From assembly GCA_033032175.1 (NCBI GenBank), contig CM065319.1, forward strand, positions 14,419,018-14,483,017: a stretch of 64,000 nt of DNA, given 5' to 3'. The notes beneath the pieces were generated by a model. It made no database searches. It saw only the letters and a program-made list of their open reading frames with translations, and was not told where the DNA came from. Position 1 is the first letter of the stretch. Each line of letters opens with the position of its first letter. The position numbers and the translations under genes are program-made. This document shows positions 26,001 through 32,529 of the stretch, in pieces. The DNA comes from Saturnia japonica. Its lineage: Eukaryota > Arthropoda > Insecta > Lepidoptera > Saturniidae.

Positions 26001-28725
26001 CCGATGATCTTCCGGAGTATCTGCTTGGTCTATTTCAAGGCGATCACATGTCGTACCACTTGAAAGCAGAAAACCAACCGACACTTGAAGAAATGGTCGA
26101 AGTCGCAATCAAAATGTTAAGCAGAGGTCCAAACGGATACTTTTTGTTTGTAGAAGGTGAGTTTTGAATCGACGAACCTGCAAAAAAAAAACAAACAAAC
26201 GTTCAGAAGCAAGGCTACTAATTTTAAAGATGGGGGCCATGAATTTGAATCAATGTTGGCCGGCGGGCTATCTTGAGAATAATATTATTTTCAACCATGG
26301 TAGATTCAGATATAAATATATAGTTAATTAAAATGAATAATATTTCTGTTGAGTAATAATATAAAAATAAAAAAAAGTTGTAAGCGACTTATATGTATAA
26401 AATGAAATATGAACTAAAATAAATCAGTATGTCAACCGACCACAATTACACGATGAGAAAAAATATTTTTTTTAAACTATTTTGTAATTATAAAAAAAAT
26501 GAAGTAAGTAACCTTTTAAATTAATGTTATCGAGTTGATTTTTTTTTTAGAATTCTTAAGACGTGTTGAAATATTATTATTAGTATTATTTACATTTGTG
26601 AAGTTAAATATAAGAATAATCGGTTTTTTTAGGCCACGCCACTGCTCAGTACCTGATGGAAAGTATGGTTAGATTCCAGAGATAACGGCGCCAGTGTCAA
26701 ATTCCATTGGCAGACATCGCCGTTATGCCTGTTTGCAGAAATCCCTCTTCACGCTTTGTTTAAACAACCCTTATTTTTTGGGTCGCGACACTAAAAAGAT
26801 TGAGAAACAATGTTCTAAATGTTACACTAGAAGAAAATATAAATTGATACCAGATTCCGTGTTAAGAAGATAATAATACTTATTATGGATTATTATAATG
26901 AAACTATACATACTATTTTTTTTTATTCCAGGCGGTAGAATAGACCATGCTCATCATGACAGTCTTGCTCAATTAGCCTTAGATGAAACAGTGGAATACG
27001 CTAAAGCAATATCAAAAGCCAAATCTCTAACCAGCGAAGAGGACACACTGATTGTAGTTAGCGCAGATCACGCCCACACGATGACCGTAGCTGGTTATCC
27101 ATCCAGAGGGAACGATATCCTTGGTACCGTGGACACCGCACGTGGTGATGATGGGGTACCATACACAACGATCAGTTACGCGAACGGGAAAGCTGATTCC
27201 GTCGGCGCTGACGGGAAAAGGTTGGACGTAACTCAAGACAAAAATTTCATGTCGCGTAAGTGTTTTATGAAGTTAAACTCTTTTGCATCTAAACACTATA
27301 GATTGGCCTTTATTTTTAACCGACATCTAAAAAGAAGTAGGTTCTCATTTCGATTGTATTTTTTTAATGGATGTTCAGGCGTAACTTCTTTCTTTATAAA
27401 ACGATTTAAATGATTATTTTTTCGTTGGAAAGCGGATTCTTCAAGTGTAGTCCCGTTTTAATTTCATTGGCATTGAAACGTATTGCAAAACGTTAATATC
27501 TTATTATATTAAGTGAGCAATTCTTGTATTTATTTATGTAATTGGTTTCTCGGAAACGGCTCCAACGATTTGGATGAAACTTTGTATCTAGATACTGTTT
27601 TAAATTCCAAGTATACCTAGATAGGTTTTTTTTTTGTAAGACACCGAGCGTAGCTTGGTCGCCCAGATATTGATACTTTATTTGTAATGGCGGCATCTGC
27701 AATTAATTTTTTAACCGAATCCAAAAATTCGGAGGATATACAATTTGACTGTATTTTTTTAACGGATGTTCAGTAAACTTCTTTGTTTATGAACTGATTT
27801 GGTTGATTCTATTTTTGTTGGATAGGGGATACCTCAAGGGTGGTCCCATTTAATTTTTTTATTGGCATTTGATCTTCAGCTTTGAAGATACTCCAGGGAA
27901 CTCTTCAAGATCATTGAATTTGGTTTTCCTTTTTTTTTTTTAATTGGCTTGTGTTCATATTATTGGGCAGTATCCTTGTTAATATAATACCAAAATAAAC
28001 GAGAAAATATAGCAACTTAACGTTTTTTTCGATTTATGTATGAAATCAATACATTTTACATTTGATTTAAATTGCTATCCTGTCACCTGATTACGAAGGA
28101 AAACATCGTGAGAAAACCTGAATATTACAGAAGTTTTCTAGAAATACCGCTATATCTGGGAAAAATATAGAACTTTTATTTAACGGCGTTTGAATTCCTC
28201 AATAAATCTTGGCCTGGCGTAGAGATAAGGCCCGTACCTTCGCTTGAGAACAGGTCTCACTTCCCAGCAATAGGATATTTTGAGGCTGGTATTATTTTAA
28301 TAATATGATGTAAGTATTTTACCTCCCGACTGTTAAACTTTTTCCGACTCAAATTTTCTGCTGAGCTGATATGCCGCAAAACTAAGACACTTATTAACGT
28401 CATGTAATATTATTATTCAGGTAATGTAGACTACGCATACCCAAGCCTCGTGCCGTTAGACTCGGAGACGCATGGTGGTGAAGACGTGGCCGTGTACGCT
28501 ATAGGTCCATGGCAGCATCTTTTCACAGCTAGCTACGAGCAGAACCTTCTGCCTCATCTAATGGCGTATGCCATGTGCATTGGCGATGACCGTCATGCCA
28601 ACTGTGATGCCAGAAACTCGAACTATGAAAATCGGACTTCAAGTGCCAGTTCTGTGAAACCTTTCGAAGTGCTTCACGTTTTAACTATATGTTCTGTGAT
28701 AACTATTATTACTTTATTTATTTAA
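2010..28725 (+). CDS. ALP: Membrane-bound alkaline phosphatase, eight coding exons (full gene span)
   Basis: Joined exons 2010-2070, 9350-9651, 22589-22781, 24663-24832, 25604-25774, 25991-26156, 26932-27255 and 28421-28725 encode 563 residues. All introns are GT-AG and the phases agree. The enzyme is a phosphomonoesterase using two zinc and one magnesium ion. Visible motifs are a signal peptide (1-~19), FIGDGM with Asp82, PDSACTAT with catalytic Ser132, ITHASPAG with His195/Ser197, [12 protein letters not shown] with Glu354/Asp359/His363, SADHAH with Asp400/His401, and THGGEDVAV with His480. A Ser-rich stretch followed by a hydrophobic C-terminus predicts a GPI anchor. N-glycosylation sequons include Asn255 and Asn262. 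Lepidopteran enzymes of this type sit on the midgut brush border and are known binding proteins for some Bt Cry proteins; that role is family knowledge, not shown here. Length is close to, or slightly above, what I expect for the family. Confidence 0.93.
2071..3689. other. Intron 1, first part: nothing recognised
   Basis: AT-rich intron DNA. A 90-codon open frame at 2338-2610 starts at TTG and has no recognisable protein features. A small inverted repeat (CGCGAT...ATCGCG) lies at 2517-2534. Confidence 0.4.
3690..3900 (+). repeat. Degenerate dispersed repeat (ACGGCTGAACGGATTTT type)
   Basis: Contains the phrases gtgacgtcata, aacggctgaacggatttt and a T-rich stretch leading to ttgaaagttgaattggtcg. 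I recall this as part of an abundant lepidopteran repeat. The class is unresolved and the boundaries are approximate. Confidence 0.4.
3901..4554. other. Intron 1: nothing recognised
   Basis: AT-rich sequence; a 69-codon open frame at 4339-4548 shows no domain and is probably chance. Confidence 0.4.
4555..4890 (+). mobile_element. LINE 3' end fragment (reverse transcriptase C-terminus)
   Basis: In the frame that reads [18 protein letters not shown] and then [15 protein letters not shown], the sequence matches the typical C-terminal end of insect non-LTR reverse transcriptases (an LWNxIPAxxF...SFK block). It is followed by an untranslated tail ending in an A-run near 4835-4846. The copy is 5' truncated and dead. 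Confidence 0.6.
5059..5405 (+). repeat. Three-unit tandem repeat, ~115-bp period
   Basis: Units begin with GTTAAAAG at 5059, 5172 and 5289 (periods 113 and 117). Each carries tttaattgctgg or close to it, gacaattgtgt or close to it, and an identical acaccaggtgtaaca block. Units 2 and 3 resemble each other more than unit 1. The minus-strand open frame through the array (5060-5368) is a by-product of the period being close to a multiple of three. Confidence 0.85.
5406..5665 (+). repeat. Diverged sequence of the same dispersed family
   Basis: Downstream of the array come phrases (gggatctgtatccgactgg, atcacaaccatggcacatgg, gatggtcgctgtt) that recur in altered order at 10195-10440. This suggests one dispersed family with internal repeats. 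Boundaries are approximate. Confidence 0.45.
5770..5935. other. GC-richer block of unknown nature
   Basis: A short block (gattgcggacggacgcgg-like, agcgcagacaagcccg) stands out from the AT-rich intron. Short open frames cross it on both strands without recognisable domains. It is probably an old transposon remnant. Confidence 0.3.
5936..7857. other. Intron 1: nothing recognised
   Basis: AT-rich DNA without a recognisable gene. Around 6885-6920 there is a phrase (cgcggggtgttcaaaat) that could be a transposon end, but no partner end was found. Confidence 0.35.
7858..8106 (+). repeat. tRNA-derived SINE, family 1, full-length-like copy
   Basis: Begins with a tRNA-like head (cattagcctaacggtcg as A-box region, gggttcgattt as B-box). 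It continues with the shared body gcagctcggagtttg and gcccgattaatggcaat, and ends with acacctctgcctaaccctt and caggcgtgatggta. The same order occurs at 12885-13168, 29820-30020, 45630-45790 and 45858-46112. Confidence 0.85.
8107..8654. other. Intron 1: nothing recognised
   Basis: AT-rich sequence with no coding or repeat signal that I can support. Confidence 0.35.
8655..8875 (+). repeat. Dispersed AACCGACTTC repeat
   Basis: Starts with aaccgacttcgaaaaaagg and ends near aaatcattgaagttggtt. The ordered internal blocks (ttctcaattc, gttcagccataa, gatttggacgat-like, cgaagatacaccagggaac) recur at 17105, 19540, 27305, 27710, 40330, 40905 and, inverted, 56055. The class is unresolved: an abundant lepidopteran interspersed repeat. 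Confidence 0.7.
9002..9312 (-). pseudogene. LINE-type reverse transcriptase C-terminal remnant next to exon 2
   Basis: Minus-strand translation gives TDTLAPSH, then [22 protein letters not shown] and [13 protein letters not shown] recognise this pattern from the C-terminal region of animal retroelement proteins (FxPxAVETLGxxG ... QRISxxIQRGN). The open frame runs on past 9312 into exon 2 by chance. The remnant lies less than 50 bp from the exon 2 acceptor and includes an alternative AG at 9309-9310. Confidence 0.6.
9350..9651 (+). CDS. ALP: Alkaline phosphatase exon 2: N-terminal domain with FIGDGM
   Basis: Encodes residues 21-121, including FIGDGM (Asp82, zinc/magnesium ligand) and the AARTYGGQ helix typical of animal alkaline phosphatases. 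The start is chosen at the AG ending 9349 (ttgccaacag). An in-frame alternative acceptor at 9310 (gttttcag) would add 13 residues ([13 protein letters not shown]). The donor at 9652 is GTGAGT. It ends in phase 0 after Arg121. Confidence 0.88.
9652..10190. other. Intron 2, first part: nothing recognised
   Basis: AT-rich intron with a cluster of atcgattnt-like motifs at 9700-9950. No gene seen. Confidence 0.35.
10195..10440 (+). repeat. Dispersed relative of the 5059-5665 repeat
   Basis: Shares gatcagctagtgta, tcactatacacatggtga, tttcgacatcagcc and gatcgtcgctgtt phrases with 5406-5665 and with 13170-13420. Identity is patchy, so limits are approximate. Confidence 0.45.
10468..10985 (+). repeat. 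Dispersed repeat, family C
   Basis: Runs from tatctcctaaactatgtgtcc through tttgtcacaaaatacctta and cagcgcacgcggataaagcag to ctggtagttacagagatta and ttttattatattatagta. The same ordered blocks are found at 18473-18875, 32990-33930 and 60715-60890. Non-coding; class unresolved. Confidence 0.75.
10986..11659. other. Intron 2: small repeat fragments only
   Basis: Around 11100 there is a fragment resembling the head of a repeat (accgcccgcagcttcattcgc), and at 11567-11640 a short tail phrase (gagcgattcttgtatata). Open frames here lack ATG starts or domains. Confidence 0.35.
11660..12135 (+). repeat. Dispersed ~450-bp element, family D, copy 1
   Basis: Shares the blocks acatacgtgcacaccacacag, acgctctttagtgtaga, ggatgatcactaaatacat-like, ttccttccttcttccc and agccaaggtc with 32530-32985 (+) and 30695-30965 (inverted). 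Non-coding, class unresolved. Confidence 0.7.
12136..12545. other. Intron 2: nothing recognised
   Basis: AT-rich spacer between two repeats; no coding features. Confidence 0.35.
12546..12786 (+). repeat. Candidate MITE with imperfect CGGCTCGCGGG ends, copy 1
   Basis: Left end CGGCTCGCGGG (12546-12556) and right end cccgcaggccgg (12775-12786) are imperfect inverted repeats. The ~240-bp interior contains no coding sequence. An inverted homologous copy lies at 47112-47359, sharing cattatctggattata-like, gtgaattatttcattgtgtt and gatgaacccat blocks. Confidence 0.6.
12885..13168 (-). repeat. tRNA-derived SINE, family 1, minus orientation
   Basis: The inverse of the 7858 copy: cataccatcacgcctgtat at the left, and a tRNA-like head at the right (gggaatcgaacctg as B-box complement, ccactaggctaacgaggcag as A-box complement). 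It contains a short internal duplication near 12940-12970 (gtaccattgtacca). Confidence 0.85.
13170..13420 (+). repeat. Two-unit repeat related to the 5059/10195 family
   Basis: Two imperfect units of about 110 bp share aaacccacctatggttt/aaactcatctatgattt, tttggtttgtcg and tatgcagtaata. A single inverted relative is at 46975-47040. GC content rises at the right edge (13350-13400). Confidence 0.5.
13510..14265 (+). repeat. Degenerate array of ~100-190-bp units
   Basis: About five units share gattttgatgaaa, tttgtacacggga and ggctataagaattgttaat phrases (near 13610, 13735, 13925, 14045 and 14160). A (TA)10 microsatellite at 13831-13850 sits inside. It is probably a stack of partial copies of one dispersed repeat. 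Confidence 0.55.
14330..14420 (+). repeat. Tail fragment of a dispersed repeat, family T
   Basis: cagaagttactcgatcac followed by aacagacgcacacaagatttt matches the end of the longer copy at 41837-42185. Confidence 0.5.
14564..14830. repeat. Foldback (long inverted repeat) element, 267 bp
   Basis: The two ends are inverted copies: ATAATTGAGGCCAC at 14564-14577 and its complement at 14817-14830. Pairing continues inward with few mismatches through agaacca, agtg, cctatc and gataaattcacct, and further in through gcttttacaaaac. The left arm has a ~10-base insertion (t-rich). The whole unit can fold on itself. No coding capacity; a MITE or foldback element. Confidence 0.85.
14831..17104. other. Intron 2, long stretch without recognised genes
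   Basis: AT-rich. Around 15420-15680 there is a GC-richer piece with a tRNA-like phrase on the minus strand (gctctgtagcttaatcgcc), possibly a SINE remnant. Open frames at 14935-15159 and 15030-15224 are low-complexity chance frames. Confidence 0.35.
17105..17340 (+). repeat. Dispersed AACCGACTT repeat
   Basis: Begins gtaaccgactttaataaa and ends tcactgaacttggttttc. It has the same block order as 8655-8875. Confidence 0.7.
17341..18472. other. Intron 2: nothing recognised
   Basis: AT-rich DNA without supportable features. Confidence 0.35.
18473..18875 (+). repeat. Dispersed repeat, family C
   Basis: Blocks ttttgtcacagaatgcctg, cagcgtacgtgagtaaagcag, atctggctatcatattt and gagattagcgtgtt occur in the same order as in 10468-10985. 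The first ~130 bp of the family is missing. Confidence 0.7.
18876..19539. other. Intron 2: nothing recognised
   Basis: No coding features; the 114-codon frame at 19146-19490 has no domain. Confidence 0.35.
19540..19785 (+). repeat. Dispersed AACCGACTTC-type repeat
   Basis: Recognised from ggaggttatcaattcgaatg, gttcagccataacttctttg, accgatttggatgatta and gaagatacaccagagaac. The leading AACCG is lost. Confidence 0.7.
19786..20679. other. Intron 2: nothing recognised
   Basis: AT-rich with a slightly GC-richer patch near 20000-20110. No supportable features. Confidence 0.35.
20680..20842 (+). mobile_element. LINE family L, left part of an interrupted copy
   Basis: Reads [20 protein letters not shown], which matches FYIKILKHITDLPDNDFKDH at 30045 and the inverted copy at 32280-32390. 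It is the last coding part of a non-LTR retrotransposon reverse transcriptase (YNKIPxHIxxLPxxxFKxxVKxxLL type). It stops abruptly where the mariner begins, and its 3' tail resumes at 22345. Confidence 0.65.
20843..21559 (-). pseudogene. Mariner transposase, C-terminally truncated
   Basis: ATG at 21559 (minus) opens about 225 residues of clear mariner transposase. It begins [20 protein letters not shown], with helix-turn-helix DNA-binding signatures ([26 protein letters not shown]), then RWIPHSL and the first catalytic aspartate in [14 protein letters not shown]. The match fades after [14 protein letters not shown]. The second and third catalytic acidic residues (HHDNA and the PDLxPxD region) are absent and the frame runs into LINE sequence. 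A full mariner transposase is about 340-350 residues, so this copy cannot transpose itself. The N-terminal frame is intact, suggesting a fairly young insertion. No terminal inverted repeats were identified. Confidence 0.9.
21780..22340 (+). mobile_element. LINE 3' end with reverse transcriptase C-terminus
   Basis: Reading across small frame breaks gives [20 protein letters not shown], then [18 protein letters not shown] and [16 protein letters not shown]. This is the classic C-terminal block of CR1/jockey-like elements (RLWNxLPxxI...F...). The tail ends with a polyadenylation-like caataaag and an AAT repeat (22322-22343). It shares its 3' end (ggctggcagagtatgc...gcattatgtcc) with the inverted piece at 39130-39270. 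Confidence 0.7.
22345..22550 (+). mobile_element. LINE family L, 3' tail of the interrupted copy
   Basis: gatcgagtttctagttgg, gggatattttccaaac and gagcctaaattgaataaa match the 3' ends at 30300-30425 and (inverted) 32040-32160. With 20680-20842 this suggests one LINE copy split by the mariner and a second LINE. Confidence 0.6.
22589..22781 (+). CDS. ALP: Alkaline phosphatase exon 3: catalytic serine
   Basis: Encodes residues 122-185 plus one base. Contains [16 protein letters not shown] with the phosphorylated serine (Ser132), and GNVTRGGC with an N-glycosylation sequon. Acceptor cgtttcag (AG 22587-22588); donor GTGAGT at 22782; phase 1. Confidence 0.95.
22782..24662. other. Intron 3: nothing recognised
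   Basis: AT-rich, 1.9 kb. Short slightly GC-richer patches at ~24000-24070 and 24300-24430 could be repeat remnants. No coding signal. Confidence 0.4.
24663..24832 (+). CDS. ALP: Alkaline phosphatase exon 4: THASPAG metal-binding segment
   Basis: Residues 186-242. [20 protein letters not shown] carries His195 and Ser197, equivalents of the magnesium-site ligands. Acceptor ctaattccag, donor GTAAAA at 24833, ending in phase 0. Confidence 0.95.
24833..25603. other. Intron 4: nothing recognised
   Basis: AT-rich 771-bp intron, no features. Confidence 0.5.
25604..25774 (+). CDS. ALP: Alkaline phosphatase exon 5
   Basis: Residues 243-299. [12 protein letters not shown] is a strongly conserved alkaline phosphatase block. 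Two N-glycosylation sequons (Asn255, Asn262) are present. Acceptor aatttccag, donor GTAACT at 25775, phase 0 at both ends. Confidence 0.95.
25991..26156 (+). CDS. ALP: Alkaline phosphatase exon 6
   Basis: Residues 300-354 plus one base. [15 protein letters not shown] and GYFLFVE are conserved; Glu354 is a metal ligand. Acceptor aatttcacag, donor GTGAGT at 26157, phase 1. Intron 5 (25775-25990) is only 216 bp. Confidence 0.95.
26157..26931. other. Intron 6: one probable repeat remnant
   Basis: AT-rich apart from 26630-26760, a GC-richer piece (ggccacgccactgctcag, gcagacatcgccgttatgcc) that looks like degraded transposon sequence but was not assigned. Confidence 0.35.
26932..27255 (+). CDS. 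ALP: Alkaline phosphatase exon 7: zinc-binding residues
   Basis: Residues 355-462 plus one base. [10 protein letters not shown] supplies Asp359 and His363, and VVSADHAHT supplies Asp400 and His401. Acceptor ttttattccag, donor GTAAGT at 27256, ending in phase 1. Open frame continues into the intron by chance. Confidence 0.95.
27305..27485 (+). repeat. Dispersed AACCGAC repeat in intron 7
   Basis: ttaaccgacatctaaaaag, gatgttcaggcgtaac and tcccgttttaatttcattgg match the 8655 family. The 3' end is missing. Confidence 0.65.
27490..27705 (+). repeat. Degenerate dispersed repeat in intron 7
   Basis: gtgagcaattcttgtattta, cggctccaacgatttgg and aaactttgtatctaga resemble a common lepidopteran repeat. 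A short related piece lies at 11567-11640. Confidence 0.4.
27710..27945 (+). repeat. Dispersed AACCGA repeat in intron 7, second copy
   Basis: Begins ttaaccgaatccaaaaa and ends tcattgaatttggttttcc, with the full block order of the 8655 family. It lies in direct orientation to the 27305 copy. Confidence 0.65.
28080..28300 (-). repeat. SINE-like fragment in intron 7
   Basis: gaaggaaaacatcgtgagaa is shared, in this orientation, with other SINE bodies here (aacatcgtgatgaaacc at 61090). The rest (cgcttgagaacaggtctcac, cagcaataggatatttt) is a typical lepidopteran SINE tail. Orientation is uncertain. Confidence 0.4.
28421..28725 (+). CDS. ALP: Alkaline phosphatase exon 8: last zinc ligand and GPI signal
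   Basis: Residues 463-563 and stop TAA (28723-28725). [15 protein letters not shown] contains His480. The C-terminus has a small-residue stretch (SSASSV) then a hydrophobic tail ([14 protein letters not shown]), the layout of a GPI-anchor signal. Acceptor tattattcag (AG 28419-28420). Confidence 0.95.
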
Positions 28726-28815
28726 TTTTATTTACTGTTTAATATACATATGATATATTATAGAAAATTATTAAATTGATTTAAAGTCTAATCGTCAAAA
28801 CGTAACCATAAAATT

Positions 28816-29040
28816 ATGGAGTTTAGAGACCAGGAGTACCAATCTCTATGTATGAAAAAGTGTCCGTCGCAAAGCGTTAAATTAGGATGGCACCATGGTA
28901 GAAATTGCGTAAATTTTCAAGATAACGCCAAAAGTTATTATTTTTTAAGGTTTCATATCAATGAAAACTATAAAATCACGCAAAAGTATCATTCTCTCTT
29001 ATATGATGCTCCATTTGATGAGTTCTTGAATTATAATTAG
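28816..29040 (+). CDS. Hypothetical small open frame in the 3' flank
   Basis: ATG-started 74-codon frame just after the alkaline phosphatase stop. The product (starting MEFRDQEYQSLCMKKCPSQS) has no signal peptide, membrane segment or motif I recognise. It probably lies in the 3' untranslated region of the phosphatase transcript or is a degraded repeat. Coding status is doubtful. Confidence 0.15.
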   Translation: MEFRDQEYQSLCMKKCPSQSVKLGWHHGRNCVNFQDNAKSYYFLRFHINENYKITQKYHSLLYDAPFDEFLNYN

Positions 29041-29819
29041 CTGCTTGCTGGTGGACACTTTTTCAACTTGTTCCCCATATAAGATACCGTCCATGCCTAA
29101 AGTGTAATCAGGTACGTACTTAGCATAATTGTATATATATTTTTAAAGTAAATACAGTAAAACTGAGCGACGACGTAGGCAAGCGAGAATGTTCATTCAT
29201 AAATTCAAAGGTAAATTTACCATGCGAAATATACTTTTACTGATTTTTTTTTTTTTTTTTTGGTCACAAAGGAAATATTGTACGTAGTAACTACTACATT
29301 TTATTAACTCGACACGAAAAAAAAAAAAAAAATAGGAAAGAGTATGTAAATAAAGTAAATTTTTAAATTATTTTATGTATCTAATACTAAAGAAATGTAG
29401 AGTTTTAATAACTTGACTTTCATGGATGGCATTAATGCCAGTTTTCCGCGTATTATGTATGATCTTGAGAGCCGGAGGATTAATTTCATAAAATATTTAA
29501 TAATTTCCTATAATTAATTTTATTGTCCATATATCAAATAAATATTGTTAATTGTGATATTTATAAGTACAATTTATATTTTTAAACTGAAATTTGTACA
29601 AAGTATTTTTTATTGTATTAAAATATTTTTAATTTAAGTGTAATTTAGTATTTTTAATCGCTCAGATAGAGGCTTGTATACAATACATTTGTGTTTAACC
29701 TGGTACAGAAAATAGTTAAGTAACAAAATTGACGTGGAATGGAAGACCGCCGGCATATTTTTAATACTATAAACAGATATCAATTCATCATGGACTTAGA
29801 TCTAATCATTATTTAGACC
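29041..29819. other. 3' flank of the phosphatase gene with possible polyadenylation signals
   Basis: AATAAA occurs at 29349-29354 and 29537-29542, but none occurs in the first 400 bases after the stop, so the true 3' end is uncertain. A T-run (29250-29271 region) and an A-run (29318-29332) face each other about 50 bp apart. Nothing else seen. Confidence 0.35.
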
Positions 29820-30020
29820 TTACTGCCTCGTTAGCCTAGTGGTCGTAAGCGCGACTGCTATGAGCGAGGTCCTGGGTTCTCAGTAAATTCTCAGTAGCAG
29901 CTCGAAGTTTGGTTTCGTACCCGATTAATGGCATTAGGCTCGCACCCTATTACATGGGACCTAAAGACATACTCGGCGAACTGTGGGTGTACATTAGTAC
30001 ACCTCTGCCTAACCCTTATG
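29820..30020 (+). repeat. tRNA-derived SINE, family 1, 3' truncated
   Basis: tactgcctcgttagcctag and gtggtcgtaagcgcgactgc form a clear tRNA-like head, the best-preserved A-box in the window. It has lost ~50 bp between the head and body (joins at cctgggttctcagtaaatt) and ends at tctgcctaaccctt. Confidence 0.8.
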
Positions 30021-30044
30021 TTAATTAAACTTGGTAAGATTTGT

Positions 30045-30425
30045 GTTAGATTCTATATTAAGATCCTGAAGCACATTACTGATTTGCCAGACAATGACTT
30101 CAAGGACCATATCAAGCAGGTTTTACTTTCCAAAATTACACGTGAATGGTAGTGATGTGAAGTGACTATACCTGTCTGTGTGTTCACTAAATCTATACAA
30201 TTAAAAAAATTGAAGTGTCTGTTTGTAATGTCAAAATGACAGCTTTTTCTAAATACATATGATAGTATATACGACACCTATAACAAAAAACCCATTTAAA
30301 AAAATCTGTGTCTTTTTATACTCGCTAATCTCCGAAACGGTTGTTAAGTTACTTAAGCTACATTTGCTGCCTCTCTTCATAAGAGCTTTCTAAGGGCCTA
30401 AATTGAATAAAGGTTTTTTATTTTG
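30045..30425 (+). mobile_element. LINE family L, 3' end
   Basis: Coding remnant HITDLPDNDFKDHIKQVLLSK (30068-30140) is followed by an untranslated tail ending gggcctaaattgaataaagg at about 30395-30415. It is truncated 5'. Confidence 0.65.
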
Positions 30426-30694
30426 GTTTTGAAGAGGATAACAAATGTTTTACTTATAGATGTTAAGGGGTTCCTGTCCCCACTTTTGTCTATTCAAAAA
30501 TGTTAATAATACGCACTTTTTTTATACATGCCTCTTTTCTATTGAACTAAACTGTAATTATCAATTTGTTGATTTTATTAGCATTTAGAGCTCTAATTTC
30601 TATGGTGGGAAAGTCACCGGTAAAAACCATTGTGCGTTTTAGTCATGTGAAAACTATACATTCGCTCCTAATTACATAGTATTTTTTTTTTCAT
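30426..30694. other. Intergenic spacer, nothing recognised
   Basis: AT-rich, no features. Confidence 0.4.
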
Positions 30695-30965
30695 CTGTCT
30701 AGTATACTGTTAGCCTTAAGGACATTGGAGCCACTAGAGGCTTCGACAGCTTCACCGGACTTGGGGGCGAGCGCGGAAGACAATCAGCCGCGAAAGCTAG
30801 GCAACAAGCTCAAGAATGCCAAAATGATCGAACCAAGGCTTGGGGTTTTGCCGTACATACAAATAAGTCGCGATCTAATTCCCTATACCTAAAATTTGAT
30901 CTAACTATACCTATGTGTACTTTGTGCGTATGTGCGAATTTCAGTATACCTAATGATTGTATGTT
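30695..30965 (-). repeat. Dispersed family D element, inverted partial copy
   Basis: Reading the plus strand, tatactgttagccttaagg, caagaatgccaaaatgatcg, aaccaaggcttggg and agtcgcgatctaattcccta correspond to the reverse complement of 32800-32985. The outer part of the family is missing. Confidence 0.65.
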
Positions 30966-31655
30966 GGTAGCTAATGAATCATGTGTGACTGTATCGCTCG
31001 AGCCGGATTTTGGCTTAAAGGTCTCCATGCCGAAGAAACGGAACTAGGCTCGAGTTGTCGCTGGAGAGGGTAGACGTGACGGAATAATTGAATAGCGTCT
31101 GATGCGTAATTAAATGTAAATATGTTGCAGTTTAAAACAAAGGGCACTGCGAAGGAACTATGCTGCGGCAATAATCGTCTATTAGTCTTCAGGTACCAAT
31201 TTTTTTATCATAGCACGTCAAAGTGAATGTAACACTGTATCTGGTGATGAGTACAATGTAATACAATAACAACGGTGAGCCAGTCGTCGATAACATAATA
31301 ATCAGCCTGCTCAAAATATGTCTCTTTACGTTATATTTGAAGGACTATTGCAAAAGTCTGGATCTTTGGTTATGACTGTTTCGCTTAAACCTACTCTCTA
31401 AGCTTCCTCGTTTGTTCTTTATTAAGACACCCTGTTCTGAAACGCTCGCTTAGATATCAGAAATATATCCGGATATTTGTTCGCACTTATTTTTTAATAA
31501 GATTTATGACATTTTAAATTACCGCCATCTTGTATTCATATTGAAAACGAATATCAGTGTTAACTGTTTGATCTTTTGTTCAGAAACAAAAAGTTTTAAC
31601 TATAGGGTATAGATGGCAGTGTTTGAAAGTAAATTTTAAAATATGTTTGCATATT
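30966..31655. other. Intergenic, nothing recognised
   Basis: A slightly GC-richer piece at 30990-31070 (gctcgagccggattttgg ... ggctcgagttg) is probably continuing transposon debris. No coding feature. Confidence 0.35.
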
Positions 31656-31790
31656 TTATAGAACAAAGGTGGCAAACACAAACAAGCATACAGCCCGCCT
31701 GATGATGTTAGGCGGCTACAGTAACCTATAAACGCTAACCAAACCCACCTTAAGGGATTTCAGGGTGTGGTTTAAATTTGAGATCAAACT
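31656..31790 (+). repeat. Dispersed repeat (CCCGCCTGATG family)
   Basis: aagcatacagcccgcctgatg, gttaggcggctacagtaacc and tataaacgctaacc are the usual phrases of an abundant lepidopteran repeat. An inverted partner is at 57670-57785. Confidence 0.6.
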
Positions 31791-31849
31791 AAAATAAAAT
31801 ATACTTGTAACTATACGTTTTTATTGTCTGTTGTCTCACTGTTCTGAAA

Positions 31850-32036
31850 AACATTTTTCTAAGAGAAAGTGGTGCATAGTAGTGGCTCGGTAACCACGTC
31901 GTTTGACGTGGGTTCTAATCCTGCAATGAACCTTTCGAGCGAAGGAAAACTTCTTGATGCAATCAAAGGAAGGGATTATATAAAGCTTACCTAGCGAGCT
32001 ACCACTCTTAAGTTGAAAATCTGTCAACAAGCATCA
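31850..32036 (+). repeat. tRNA-derived SINE, family 2
   Basis: tagtggctcggtaaccacgt, gacgtgggttctaatcc (B-box-like) and tgcaatgaac, then a body ending accactcttaagttgaaaat. Other copies are at 49084, 55390 and 60992. Confidence 0.6.
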
Positions 32037-32039
32037 AAA

Positions 32040-32480
32040 TCAAAATCTTTATTCAGTTTAGGCCCTAAGAAAGCACTTATGAACGTCAAAACACTACTGC
32101 TTTTTCAGAAAATATCCCAAACATCGAGAAGAACCGTTAAGAAACTCGATTGGGTTGATCTTTTTTTCCTACACACAAAAGTGTTAATATAAAACAATAA
32201 TAAAAATTTAGTGGATGCACAGAGAGAGAGTCACTTCCAGACATAAATATCATTCACATAATGATCTACCCTTTAATAATCTTTTGACAATAAAACCCGC
32301 TTGACATGGTCCTTGAACTTATTGCCCGGTAAATCAGTAATGTGGTTCGGGATCTTATTATAAAACCTGAAACTATTACCTAAAAAACTTTTATTGGAGC
32401 TACTTAGTCTAAAACACGGTACGACTAATTTATTTAAAATAAATAACTAATAAAAGATTTATAATACTTTAGTATAGATA
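32040..32480 (-). mobile_element. LINE family L, 3' end, minus orientation
   Basis: The minus strand reads RFYNKIPNHITDLPGNKFKD then HVKRVLLSKDY and stop, followed by a 3' tail ending ggcctaaactgaataaaga at the left edge (~32045-32070). It is the best-preserved copy of the family L C-terminus here. Confidence 0.7.
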
Positions 32481-32529
32481 ACATTTTTATCGGCCTGCTA
32501 AGGTTATGCGTCACATTAGTCAGCTTGTC

